NCBI GenBank assembly: GCA_965208065.1
Contig: OZ242313.1
Location: forward strand, 744,001-808,000
Length of the DNA stretch: 64,000 nt
Reading direction: 5' to 3'
From: Bin103 sp002238925
GTDB lineage: Bacteria > Spirochaetota > Spirochaetia > SZUA-6 > Bin103
The notes beneath the pieces were generated by a model. That model searched no databases. It had not been told where the DNA came from and was given only the letters and a program-made list of their open reading frames with translations. The translations under genes and the position numbers were made by a program. Each line of letters opens with the position of its first letter. The stretch's first letter is position 1. Below are positions 35,818 to 43,013 of the stretch, one piece after another.

Positions 35818-37151
35818 GCCTCGAAACCCTGCCGCATGGACTGCTCGTGGAGGTTGCGGCCAATGAATACGAGCTGATTGCGGCGGGGCGCGTCCCCCCA
35901 CGGACGATCCGGCTGGCCGTCGAAGAGCATGTGAACGCCCTGGAAAACGAAGCGCCGCGACTCGCCCGCAAGACTGATGAAGCCCTTCATTCGGAAGATG
36001 TCCACCCCGCGTTCAAAGAGCAGTTCGGAAAGCCATTTGTTGAGCTTGTTGGGATCGACGTCGCCCTCCGTCTCGATTGCGATCGAGCCCACCTCGTCGT
36101 CGTGCTCATGCTGCGCGACCCAGGTTCGCTCCACCTCGGCGGGAACCGCCTCGCCGTTCGCCCTGGTCAACTGCAGATCGAATTCCTCCGCGCTGTGCTG
36201 GGCGTAGAGGGCGACCCTCGTCTGCGCATCGACCGCCAGGAAGAACGACTTGCGCCCCGGGGAGTCGAGCTGCAGGCTCAGGTGCCTTCCGGCGGCAATC
36301 TCGCCCGCCGGGGAAACGACATCCGCAGGTTCGGCGTACCGGCGCACACACCACTCCGCACTCTCGCGCAGTGCCGCGTCATCCGTGCCCGGGCCGGGCA
36401 CAATGACGAGCGACATCGCCGGATCAGGTCCATCTGCCAGGCTGAGTTCGTAGCGGCCGGCGTCGAGCGAATAGACGCCAGTCCATTCGAACGGGTATTC
36501 CGGCTCGAGGAAGGTGGGACGCCGCTCGAGCACCTGGTCCAGGTCGAACGCGCCGAGGTTGAGTACCGTATCGACCGACACGTCCGCCCGCTCGCTACGG
36601 ATGACTCGCGCCATTCGGTTCATGTCCCGGACGCGAGCCTCGATCCTGTCGATCGCATCGCCGTCGACGAGGTCAGTCTTGTTGAGAACCAGGACGTCCG
36701 CGAACGCGATCTGTTCCGCGCTCTCGTCGCTTCGGCCGATCTGCTGCTCCACGTGCGCCGCGTCGACCAGCGTGACGATCCCGTCCAGCGCGAACTCCGC
36801 GCGAATTTCGTCGTCCATGAAGAAGGTTTGAGCGACCGGGCCGGGGTCGGCGAGCCCGGTGGTCTCCACCAACACGTAGTCGAACTTGTCGCGACGCTTC
36901 ATCAGGTTGCCGAGCACGCGAATCAGGTCTCCGCGCACCGTGCAGCAGATGCATCCGTTCGACATCTCGAAGATCTCCTCGTCCGCGTTGATGACGAGCG
37001 CCTGGTCGATGCCGACCTCTCCGAATTCGTTTTCGATCACGGCGATGCGTTTGCCGTGCTCCTCACTCAAGATCCGGTTCAGCAGAGTCGTCTTGCCGGA
37101 ACCGAGGAAGCCGGTAAGGATCGTTACCGGTATGTTTCGGGGCTTGTCCAA
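35805..37151 (-). CDS. COG0523 (CobW/P47K) metal-chaperone GTPase
   Basis: 448 residues. P-loop TGFLGSGKTTLLN (GFLGSGKT 14-21), the metal-binding CxCC motif GCICCTV (Cys67, 69, 70), LVETTGLADP (Walker B region) and NKTDLVD (guanine specificity). A CobW C-terminal domain follows. I favour the TTG at 37151 because AGGAGG lies five bases upstream; a GTG ten codons earlier is the alternative. A consensus promoter with an overlapping palindromic operator lies 50-80 bp upstream, so it is likely metal-regulated. COG0523 proteins supply Zn, Co or Fe to client enzymes; repression by a Zur/Fur-type protein would favour zinc or iron. Confidence 0.9.
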   Translation of the reverse strand: MDKPRNIPVTILTGFLGSGKTTLLNRILSEEHGKRIAVIENEFGEVGIDQALVINADEEIFEMSNGCICCTVRGDLIRVLGNLMKRRDKFDYVLVETTGLADPGPVAQTFFMDDEIRAEFALDGIVTLVDAAHVEQQIGRSDESAEQIAFADVLVLNKTDLVDGDAIDRIEARVRDMNRMARVIRSERADVSVDTVLNLGAFDLDQVLERRPTFLEPEYPFEWTGVYSLDAGRYELSLADGPDPAMSLVIVPGPGTDDAALRESAEWCVRRYAEPADVVSPAGEIAAGRHLSLQLDSPGRKSFFLAVDAQTRVALYAQHSAEEFDLQLTRANGEAVPAEVERTWVAQHEHDDEVGSIAIETEGDVDPNKLNKWLSELLFERGVDIFRMKGFISLAGESRRFVFQGVHMLFDGQPDRPWGDAPRRNQLVFIGRNLHEQSMRQGFEACLT

Positions 37152-37202
37152 ATTGTCCTCCTGGAGCAGCGGTGCGAGCACCGGGGCGCGGCCTGTTCAC
37201 TT

Positions 37203-37222
37203 AATGATAATCGAATATCATT
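37203..37222. promoter_or_regulatory. Palindromic operator, Zur/Fur-like
   Basis: AATGATA (37203-37209) and TATCATT (37216-37222) are perfect inverted repeats around ATCGAA. The AT-rich, TGATA-containing form resembles Fur-superfamily boxes. It overlaps the -10 and most of the spacer of the COG0523 promoter, the position expected for a repressor. Confidence 0.65.
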
Positions 37223-37231
37223 TATTGTCAA
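37204..37231 (-). promoter_or_regulatory. Sigma70-type promoter of the COG0523 operon
   Basis: On the minus strand TTGACA (37231-37226), a 16-bp spacer and TATCAT (37209-37204), 6/6 and 5/6 matches. Transcription would begin near 37197, leaving a leader of about 45 bases before the TTG start. Confidence 0.75.
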
Positions 37232-37274
37232 GCCTTTCCCGGCACCGGCGGCACCGGCACCGGCTCCTTAACTG

Positions 37275-38165
37275 CTACTCGTTGATGGCGCCGGCGGCGA
37301 TGCCGGACATGATCTGCTCCTGCAGGACGACGTACAGGATGATCGACGGCACCACGTAGATTACCAGGGCGGCGAACATGGCCGAGAAGTCGAAGGTGAA
37401 CTGCTGCATGAAGTAGCGCATCGCCAGCGGCAGGGTGCGGTTGTGCTCGGAGGAGGTGAGCAGGAGCGCGTACAGCAGCTCGTTCCACGAACCCAGGAAG
37501 GTGAGCACCGCCGAACTGACCAGCGCCGGCTGGGTCAACGGCAGCATGATCTGCCAGAAGGTGCGCGGCACGCTCGCCCCCTCCAGGTAGGCGGACTCCT
37601 CCATCTCGTAGGGCAGGTGCATCATGTAACTGCGCAGCACGAACAGGCACAGCGGCATCGAGAACCCGGTGTACACCAGGATCAGTGCCGCCTTGGTGTC
37701 GTACAGCCCCAGCCGCAGCACCATTTCGTACACCGGCTGCACCATGGTGTTGACCGGGATCAGGATCGACGAAATCAGCAGCGTGAACACCAGCGTGCGC
37801 AGGCGGAAGCGGAAGCGCGACAGGGCATACGCGGCCAGCGAGTAGATCAGCAGGGAGACGGTGGTGGTGGACACGGCCACGATCAGCGAGGTGACGAACT
37901 TCAGGTCCAGGCGCGCGAAGCGGAACGCCGTCGCATAGCCCTTGAGCGACGGCGCCGCCGGCAGGTTGAGCGCCGACGACAGGATCTCGGCGTTGGTTTC
38001 CAGCGACGAGATCACCACCCATACCAGGGGCAGCACCGAGATGGCGACCACGAATCCTATTACCGCGTAGCGGAACAGGGCGGCTGCGCCGGCCGCGATG
38101 CGTTGACCCGGCGTGGCAATGCCGACGCGGGCGGCGGCTCCGCTACTCACGGTAGCCTGCGCCAA
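37275..38165 (-). CDS. ABC sugar permease, MalG/UgpE-type (CUT1)
   Basis: 296 residues with six predicted membrane segments (first YAVIGFVVAISVLPLVWVVI). The EAA loop is YEMEESAYLEGASVPRTFWQ. It ends QEQIMSGIAAGAINE. Third gene of the operon binding protein-MalF-MalG, 56 bp after the MalF-type gene. No ATPase gene is present, as with the other importer in this window. Confidence 0.92.
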   Translation of the reverse strand: MAQATVSSGAAARVGIATPGQRIAAGAAALFRYAVIGFVVAISVLPLVWVVISSLETNAEILSSALNLPAAPSLKGYATAFRFARLDLKFVTSLIVAVSTTTVSLLIYSLAAYALSRFRFRLRTLVFTLLISSILIPVNTMVQPVYEMVLRLGLYDTKAALILVYTGFSMPLCLFVLRSYMMHLPYEMEESAYLEGASVPRTFWQIMLPLTQPALVSSAVLTFLGSWNELLYALLLTSSEHNRTLPLAMRYFMQQFTFDFSAMFAALVIYVVPSIILYVVLQEQIMSGIAAGAINE

Positions 38166-38221
38166 GCCGAATCCGCAACGGCGCGGGCAAGGTAATTGCC
38201 GTGCCGGCGGGTGCCGGCGGT

Positions 38222-39100
38222 CTACTGATCACGATAGCCTCTGCCGAGGCGGAACAGCCATTGCACCAGCAGGATCGCCGCCATGCCCATGAGCAGCAGC
38301 ACCACCGCCAGCGCGTTGGCGTAGCCGTACTCCTGGCTGTTGAGCAGCCGGTTCACCATGATCACCGAGATGTTGATGGTGCGGTCACCGGGCCCGCCGC
38401 CGGTGGTGAGGAAGATGATCTCGAACGCCTTCAGCACCGAGGTCACGGCGATGATGATGCCGGTGCCGACAATTGGCCAGATGATCGGCAGGTTGATGTA
38501 CAGGTCGATCTGCAGCGGGCTCGCGCCGTCGATGCGCGCCGAATCGGCCAGCGACTCCGGAATCGCCATCAGCTCCGACATCGTGATCAGGGTGATCACG
38601 GCGGCGAAGAACAGCCAGATCAGCGTTACCGCGGTGAACGCGCTGCCCGGCTCGTACAGCCAGTTGCGGTTGAAGTCGCTGAACCCGAGCGACTGGATGA
38701 GCCCGTTCAGGATGCCGGCGTCGGGCAGGTAGATGAACATGAACAGGATCGACAGGGCGGTCCATCCGAGCACGTTCGGAATCATGAACACGGCGCGCGT
38801 GAAGCGCCAGCCGCGCGGGCGCTTGAACAGCACCAGCGCCACCAGCACGCCGAACGGCACGTGGATGAACGCCGCCGCCAGCACCCACTTGATGGTGTTG
38901 CCGAACGCCGCCTGGAACTTGGCGCTGGCGGCCAGCCGCAGGTAGTTGTCCAGGCCGATGAAGCGCGGCGCCTGCATCCCGTTCCACTTGGTGAAGCTGG
39001 TGGTTACCGCCGTGGCCAGCGGTCCCAGGTAGACCAGCAGGAACATCGCCAGCGCCGGCAGCAGGAACAGGACAATCCACAGGCGTCCGGGCTTGATCAT
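38222..39100 (-). CDS. ABC sugar permease, MalF/UgpA-type (CUT1)
   Basis: 292 residues. First membrane segment LWIVLFLLPALAMFLLVYLG; EAA loop PESLADSARIDGASPLQIDL; the GGGPGDRT motif is typical of MalF/UgpA C-termini. It lies 119 bp after the binding-protein gene, with a stem-loop between. Confidence 0.92.
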   Translation of the reverse strand: MIKPGRLWIVLFLLPALAMFLLVYLGPLATAVTTSFTKWNGMQAPRFIGLDNYLRLAASAKFQAAFGNTIKWVLAAAFIHVPFGVLVALVLFKRPRGWRFTRAVFMIPNVLGWTALSILFMFIYLPDAGILNGLIQSLGFSDFNRNWLYEPGSAFTAVTLIWLFFAAVITLITMSELMAIPESLADSARIDGASPLQIDLYINLPIIWPIVGTGIIIAVTSVLKAFEIIFLTTGGGPGDRTINISVIMVNRLLNSQEYGYANALAVVLLLMGMAAILLVQWLFRLGRGYRDQ

Positions 39101-39152
39101 CGGTCAATCAAGGCGTGGGTGCGCCCACCGCGCCCGCCGCCGGTCCGTGCCA

Positions 39153-39184
39153 CGCCGGTACCGGGCGCGGCACGGGTACCGGCG
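39153..39184 (-). promoter_or_regulatory. Intercistronic stem-loop between binding-protein and MalF genes
   Basis: CGCCGGTACC (39153-39162) pairs perfectly with GGTACCGGCG (39175-39184) around a 12-base loop. In many importers such hairpins protect the binding-protein mRNA or reduce read-through, so that the binding protein is made in excess over permeases. Confidence 0.55.
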
Positions 39185-39219
39185 CGGCTACACCGCGAAC
39201 GGGCAGGCTGTACGGCAGG

Positions 39220-40560
39220 CTACAACGATGCCCGGTACTCCTTCGCCGATTCCGCGAGCTTGGCGGCGTACTCCTCCGCCGTGATCTCGCCGTACAGCAG
39301 CGCGGGGAGCTGACTCACGATGGTCTCGCCCTGGTTGATCGGATCCCATTGCGCCTGGAACCAGGGAATGGTCAGTTTTACCCCCTCGACCGCGTTGAAG
39401 TACTCCACGTTGACCGGCCCGAGGCCCGCCTTTTCGTCGTCGTTCAGCGGCACCAGGTGGGTCAGGTGGCCGAGCACGATCGCCTGTTGGGCGATGTTGT
39501 CGCGGCTGGCCAGGAACTTGATCCACTCCACGGCGCCCTCGCGCACCGCCAGGTCGTGGTCCATCGACACGCCGCGGCCATACTCGCGGCCCAGGTTGGA
39601 AATCATCAGGTCGTTCGGGAACCGGCCGTAGCCCACCTTGTTCTCGAAGCCCTCCGGCGAGTACTGGGTGTCGCTGAAGCTGGAGATCATCCACGGGCCG
39701 TTGGCGATCATCGCCGTGTCGGAGATGGAGAAGTGGTTGGCCGCGAGCGCGTAGGTGCCGCCGATCGCGTCCGCGGTGGTGTACTCGTACAGGCGCTCGA
39801 CCATGCGCACGGCGTCGACGAAGATCTCCGAGGTGAATTCGTCGGTCGGGTAGCGGATGTCCATGAAGTCACGGCCCTCCTGGGTGCGGCCCAGGTAGGT
39901 GGTGAGCAGCAGATTGGTAATCCAGCCAGTCTCCGTGGTGTGCAGCGACAGCGGCGTGAAACCGGCCGCCTGCAGCGCTTCGCACGCCGCGAAGAAGTCA
40001 TCCCAGGTGGTCGGGAACTGGTCGATGCCCGCCTCGGCGAACATCTCCTTGTTGTAGTAGATGCCGATGTAGGGCGCGCCGGTGGACGGCGAGGTGAACA
40101 TCCTGCCCTCGGCGTCGGTGTTGAATTCCACGCTTTCCGGGAACACCACCTTCTGCCACTCCGGGTCGGCATCGAGGTACGGTTTCTGGTCCATCAGCCG
40201 GCCGTCGCGCATCAGCGCCTCGGCAAACGCCGCCTCCGGGGCAAGGTTGGTAACCACCGCGGGCAGGTTGCGCGCCGAGTTCAGCGCCTTCAGCTTCAGC
40301 CGGATCTCCTCCGCCATGCCGGGTACCCACTCGATGTCCAGCTCGTATTGGCCGTCGTACTGCTCGTTGAAACCGTCAATGAAGCCGCGGTACATCACCG
40401 TGTTGGCGTCGTTGCCGCCCTCCCGGAACAGCATCGGGATCTTGATTTCTTCCGCCGCCGCCGTCTCGCCCTCGGCGCCGCCGAACGCCGGCAGCGCCGC
40501 CAACAGGGCCGCCAGCGCGGCGATCAGCGTAACCGCGGCGCGGTCCTTCCTTGTTTGCAT
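39220..40560 (-). CDS. Extracellular sugar-binding protein (family 1)
   Basis: 446 residues from the ATG at 40560 with AAGGAGG eight bases upstream. The signal peptide ends near LAALPAFGGAEGETAAAEE, close in style to the LplA-type protein in this window. The body has family-1 features: YRGFIDGFNEQYDGQYELDI, NLPAVVTNLAP, GIYYNKEMFAEAGID, PTTWDDFFAACEAL. It is first in its operon and probably captures a mono- or oligosaccharide outside the membrane; the substrate is not inferable. Confidence 0.92.
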   Translation of the reverse strand: MQTRKDRAAVTLIAALAALLAALPAFGGAEGETAAAEEIKIPMLFREGGNDANTVMYRGFIDGFNEQYDGQYELDIEWVPGMAEEIRLKLKALNSARNLPAVVTNLAPEAAFAEALMRDGRLMDQKPYLDADPEWQKVVFPESVEFNTDAEGRMFTSPSTGAPYIGIYYNKEMFAEAGIDQFPTTWDDFFAACEALQAAGFTPLSLHTTETGWITNLLLTTYLGRTQEGRDFMDIRYPTDEFTSEIFVDAVRMVERLYEYTTADAIGGTYALAANHFSISDTAMIANGPWMISSFSDTQYSPEGFENKVGYGRFPNDLMISNLGREYGRGVSMDHDLAVREGAVEWIKFLASRDNIAQQAIVLGHLTHLVPLNDDEKAGLGPVNVEYFNAVEGVKLTIPWFQAQWDPINQGETIVSQLPALLYGEITAEEYAAKLAESAKEYRASL

Positions 40561-40696
40561 GTCCAATTTCCTCCTTGGAGTCACAAGTGCGGTGATGATA
40601 GTGCCCGCACCCCCAGCGGCGCAATCACACAACCCTAATGGAGGCCTAACAAAAGCCTAAGCGCCGCTGCGCAGGCTGTTGGTCCAAAGGAGTCCC

Positions 40697-41395
40697 GTGC
40701 AGTCTGATTTTCGTCCCGACGCGCTCCTGGCGGAGGTGGTGGGCACCTTCGCGCTCGTGTTCGCCGCCACCGGATCGATCATGGTCAACGAGATGTCCGG
40801 CGGCGTGGTTACCCACATCGGCGTGGCGGCCGCGCCGGGCCTGGTGGTGGCGGCGATGATCTACGCGGTAGGCGACATCTCCGCCGCCCACTTCAACCCC
40901 GCCGTGACCATCGGCTTCTGGAGCGTCGGCCGCCTGCCGGGCCGCCTGGTGGCCCCTTACATCGGCAGCCAGGTCGCCGGTGCGGTGCTGGCCAGCTTCG
41001 CCCTGTGGCTGCTGCTGCCGGAGCACCGCGGCCTGATGGGCGCCCACGTGCCGGCCATCCCGGCGGCGCCGTCGGTGGCGATGGAGGTGATCCTCACCTT
41101 CTTCCTGATGTTCGTGATCCTGGGCGTGATCGGCTTCCTGAACGCCGCATCCGGCGCTGAGCGCATCAACCGGCAGCCCTCCTCCGGCCTGGCGGTCGGC
41201 GCGGTGGTGGCGCTGGCGATCTGGTTCGCCGGCCCCACCAGCGGCGCCTCCATGAACCCGGCGCGCTCCCTGGCCCCGGCGCTGTTCGCCGTCGAACCGC
41301 TCCAATACCTGTGGATCTACGTCGTCGGCCCCGTCGGCGGCGCGCTGCTCGCCGGCCTCACCGGCCGCCTCATCCGCCACACCAGCCGTAGTTGA
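40697..41395 (+). CDS. MIP-family channel (aquaporin / AqpS-like)
   Basis: 232 residues from a GTG at 40697, four bases after AAAGGAG; a TTG at 40679 is the in-frame alternative. Six membrane segments plus two half-helices with HFNPAVT and SMNPARS. Aquaporins pass water or small solutes such as glycerol; the AqpS branch exports arsenite in cells that have ArsC. It is convergent, 15 bp apart, with arsC, so an arsenic role is plausible but unproven. Confidence 0.85.
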   Translation: MQSDFRPDALLAEVVGTFALVFAATGSIMVNEMSGGVVTHIGVAAAPGLVVAAMIYAVGDISAAHFNPAVTIGFWSVGRLPGRLVAPYIGSQVAGAVLASFALWLLLPEHRGLMGAHVPAIPAAPSVAMEVILTFFLMFVILGVIGFLNAASGAERINRQPSSGLAVGAVVALAIWFAGPTSGASMNPARSLAPALFAVEPLQYLWIYVVGPVGGALLAGLTGRLIRHTSRS

Positions 41396-41410
41396 CCGTC
41401 GGCCCGTGGA

Positions 41411-41818
41411 CTATTCCAAGTCGCTGCGCAGGGTGGCGGCGAAGGCGGCGAGCTGGTCGCGGGTGGTGCGGAAGGCGGCACGGATTTGGTCTTCGGTGCC
41501 GGTGGCCCGGGCGGGGTCGGGAAAGCTGCGGTGCAGGTGGCGGCGGGCGCCGGGCAGTACCGGGCAGCGTTCGCGGGCGTCGTCGCACACCGTCACCACC
41601 AGGTCGAACGGCTGGCCGCGGTACTCGTCGATGTGGTTGGAGGTGTGGTGGGAGATGTCGATGCCGACCTCCGCCATGGCGGCCACGGCGCCGGGGTTGA
41701 GGCCGTGCGGGTCGACGCCGGCGGACGCCACCTCAAGCCACCGGTCCTGGGCCAGGTAGCCGTGCAGCATCTGCGAACGGCACGAGTTGCCGGTGCACAG
41801 CACGAGTACGCGCTTCAT
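41411..41818 (-). CDS. arsC: Arsenate reductase, thioredoxin-coupled (LMW-phosphatase type)
   Basis: 135 residues. P-loop CTGNSCRS with nucleophile Cys8 and Arg14 (C-x5-R); the redox pair is Cys78 and Cys85 in VTVCDDARERCP, spaced as Cys82/Cys89 of the S. aureus enzyme; FPDPA carries the general acid. It reduces arsenate to arsenite in the cytoplasm. No arsR or arsB is visible. pstS lies 91 bp upstream on the same strand. Confidence 0.9.
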   Translation of the reverse strand: MKRVLVLCTGNSCRSQMLHGYLAQDRWLEVASAGVDPHGLNPGAVAAMAEVGIDISHHTSNHIDEYRGQPFDLVVTVCDDARERCPVLPGARRHLHRSFPDPARATGTEDQIRAAFRTTRDQLAAFAATLRSDLE

Positions 41819-41909
41819 CGGGGCGCCGCAGCCCCGCCGCGGGCCATGGGAGGGGCGGCCGCGCGGCGGGGCGTAAATCGATGGGCTCCCGGAAGAGCCA
41901 TGCCTGCTG

Positions 41910-42926
41910 CTAATTTCCGGCGGCCACGGCGTCGAGCCAGGCCTGCTTGGCGGCGTCGAGCGCGGCCTGGTTGGCCGGGAAGTAGCCGACGTCGATCACT
42001 TCCTCGTTGACGTAAGTCAGGTAGAAGTTCACGAACGCGGCCACCTGCGGTTTCTCCATCATGATGTCCGCGGTGGTGTAGATGAACAGCGGACGGGCGA
42101 GCGGGTAGGAGGCATCGTCGACGCTCTCGGTGCTCGCCTCGACGCCGTCGATGTTGAGCACGTTCAGCTTGTCGGCGTTCTCGGCGTAGTAGGCGTAGCC
42201 GAAGAATCCGACCGAGTAGGGGCCGCCGAGGACGCCCTGCACCAGGATGTTGTCATCCTCGCTCATCTGCAGGTTGCCGGCGCTCAGGATCGGCTCCTCG
42301 TCCTCGTCGAACACCTCTTCCACGAAGTAGTCGAAGGTGCCGCTGTCGGTGCCGGGAATGAAGCGCTGGATCGGCTCGGCCGGCCAGTCGGGATTGATGT
42401 CGCTCCAGTTGGCGGCGGTGCTGAACAGGGCGTTCAGTTGCTCCATGCTGACGTTGTCGGCAAAGGTGTTGTCACGGCTGACCACGACGGCGAGCGCATC
42501 GGTGCCGACGCGAATCTCGATCGGCTCGCGGCCGATTGCCTGGCAGTTGGTCACCTCGGCGCCCTTGATCGGACGGCTGGCGTTGGAGATGTCGGTCTCG
42601 CCGCTGGAGCAGAACCGCTCGAAGCCGGCGCCGCTGCCGATGCTGTCGACGCTGATGTTGCCGGAGAAGCCTTCATCCTTGAACCGCTCCACCATGCGTT
42701 CGGACAGCGGGAACACGGTGGAACTGCCGGCGGTGACGATGTTGCCGGGAACTTCGAGCGGGTTGATGCCGGGCAGCATCGGGTCGTCGGACTCCTCGGT
42801 GATGAACGACCAGGCGGCGCCGCCGTCCTCGCCGGCCGCGTTGGCCACCGCCAGGGTGCCAGTCACCAGGAACGCCAGCGCCAGCGACAGGCCGGCGCTG
42901 CGCGCGAACAAAGTTGAGTGAGACAA
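41910..42926 (-). CDS. pstS: Phosphate ABC transporter substrate-binding protein PstS
   Basis: 338 residues from a TTG at 42926 with AAGGAGG seven bases upstream. Signal peptide SLALAFLVTGTLAVANA. Phosphate-site motifs: TAGSSTVFPLSERM, GSGAGFERFC, DISNASRPIK, and TDSGTFDYF. Periplasmic (or surface) phosphate capture. pstC, pstA and pstB are not in the window, so this is an orphan or split gene; arsC follows it, and arsenate enters by the same route. Confidence 0.93.
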   Translation of the reverse strand: MSHSTLFARSAGLSLALAFLVTGTLAVANAAGEDGGAAWSFITEESDDPMLPGINPLEVPGNIVTAGSSTVFPLSERMVERFKDEGFSGNISVDSIGSGAGFERFCSSGETDISNASRPIKGAEVTNCQAIGREPIEIRVGTDALAVVVSRDNTFADNVSMEQLNALFSTAANWSDINPDWPAEPIQRFIPGTDSGTFDYFVEEVFDEDEEPILSAGNLQMSEDDNILVQGVLGGPYSVGFFGYAYYAENADKLNVLNIDGVEASTESVDDASYPLARPLFIYTTADIMMEKPQVAAFVNFYLTYVNEEVIDVGYFPANQAALDAAKQAWLDAVAAGN

Positions 42927-42973
42927 GAGTTGTCCTCCTTCGAATTGGATGCCTCGAAGGTGGGCCGGGCTGT

Positions 42974-43003
42974 TTAGCGTTTCAACAGGTAACCGTTAGC
43001 GTT
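42974..43003. promoter_or_regulatory. Direct repeats upstream of pstS, candidate PhoB-type site
   Basis: TTAGCGTT occurs at 42974-42981 and 42996-43003, exactly 22 bp apart (two helical turns; PhoB subunits repeat every 11 bp). They lie 48-77 bp before the pstS start. The sequence does not match the E. coli Pho box well, so the call is tentative. Confidence 0.4.
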
Positions 43004-43013
43004 CTGTAAGAGG

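Noticed and set aside
37230..37262. GGCACCGGC-type short repeats
   Set aside because: Short, GC-rich and imperfect; no more than expected at this composition, and no array structure.
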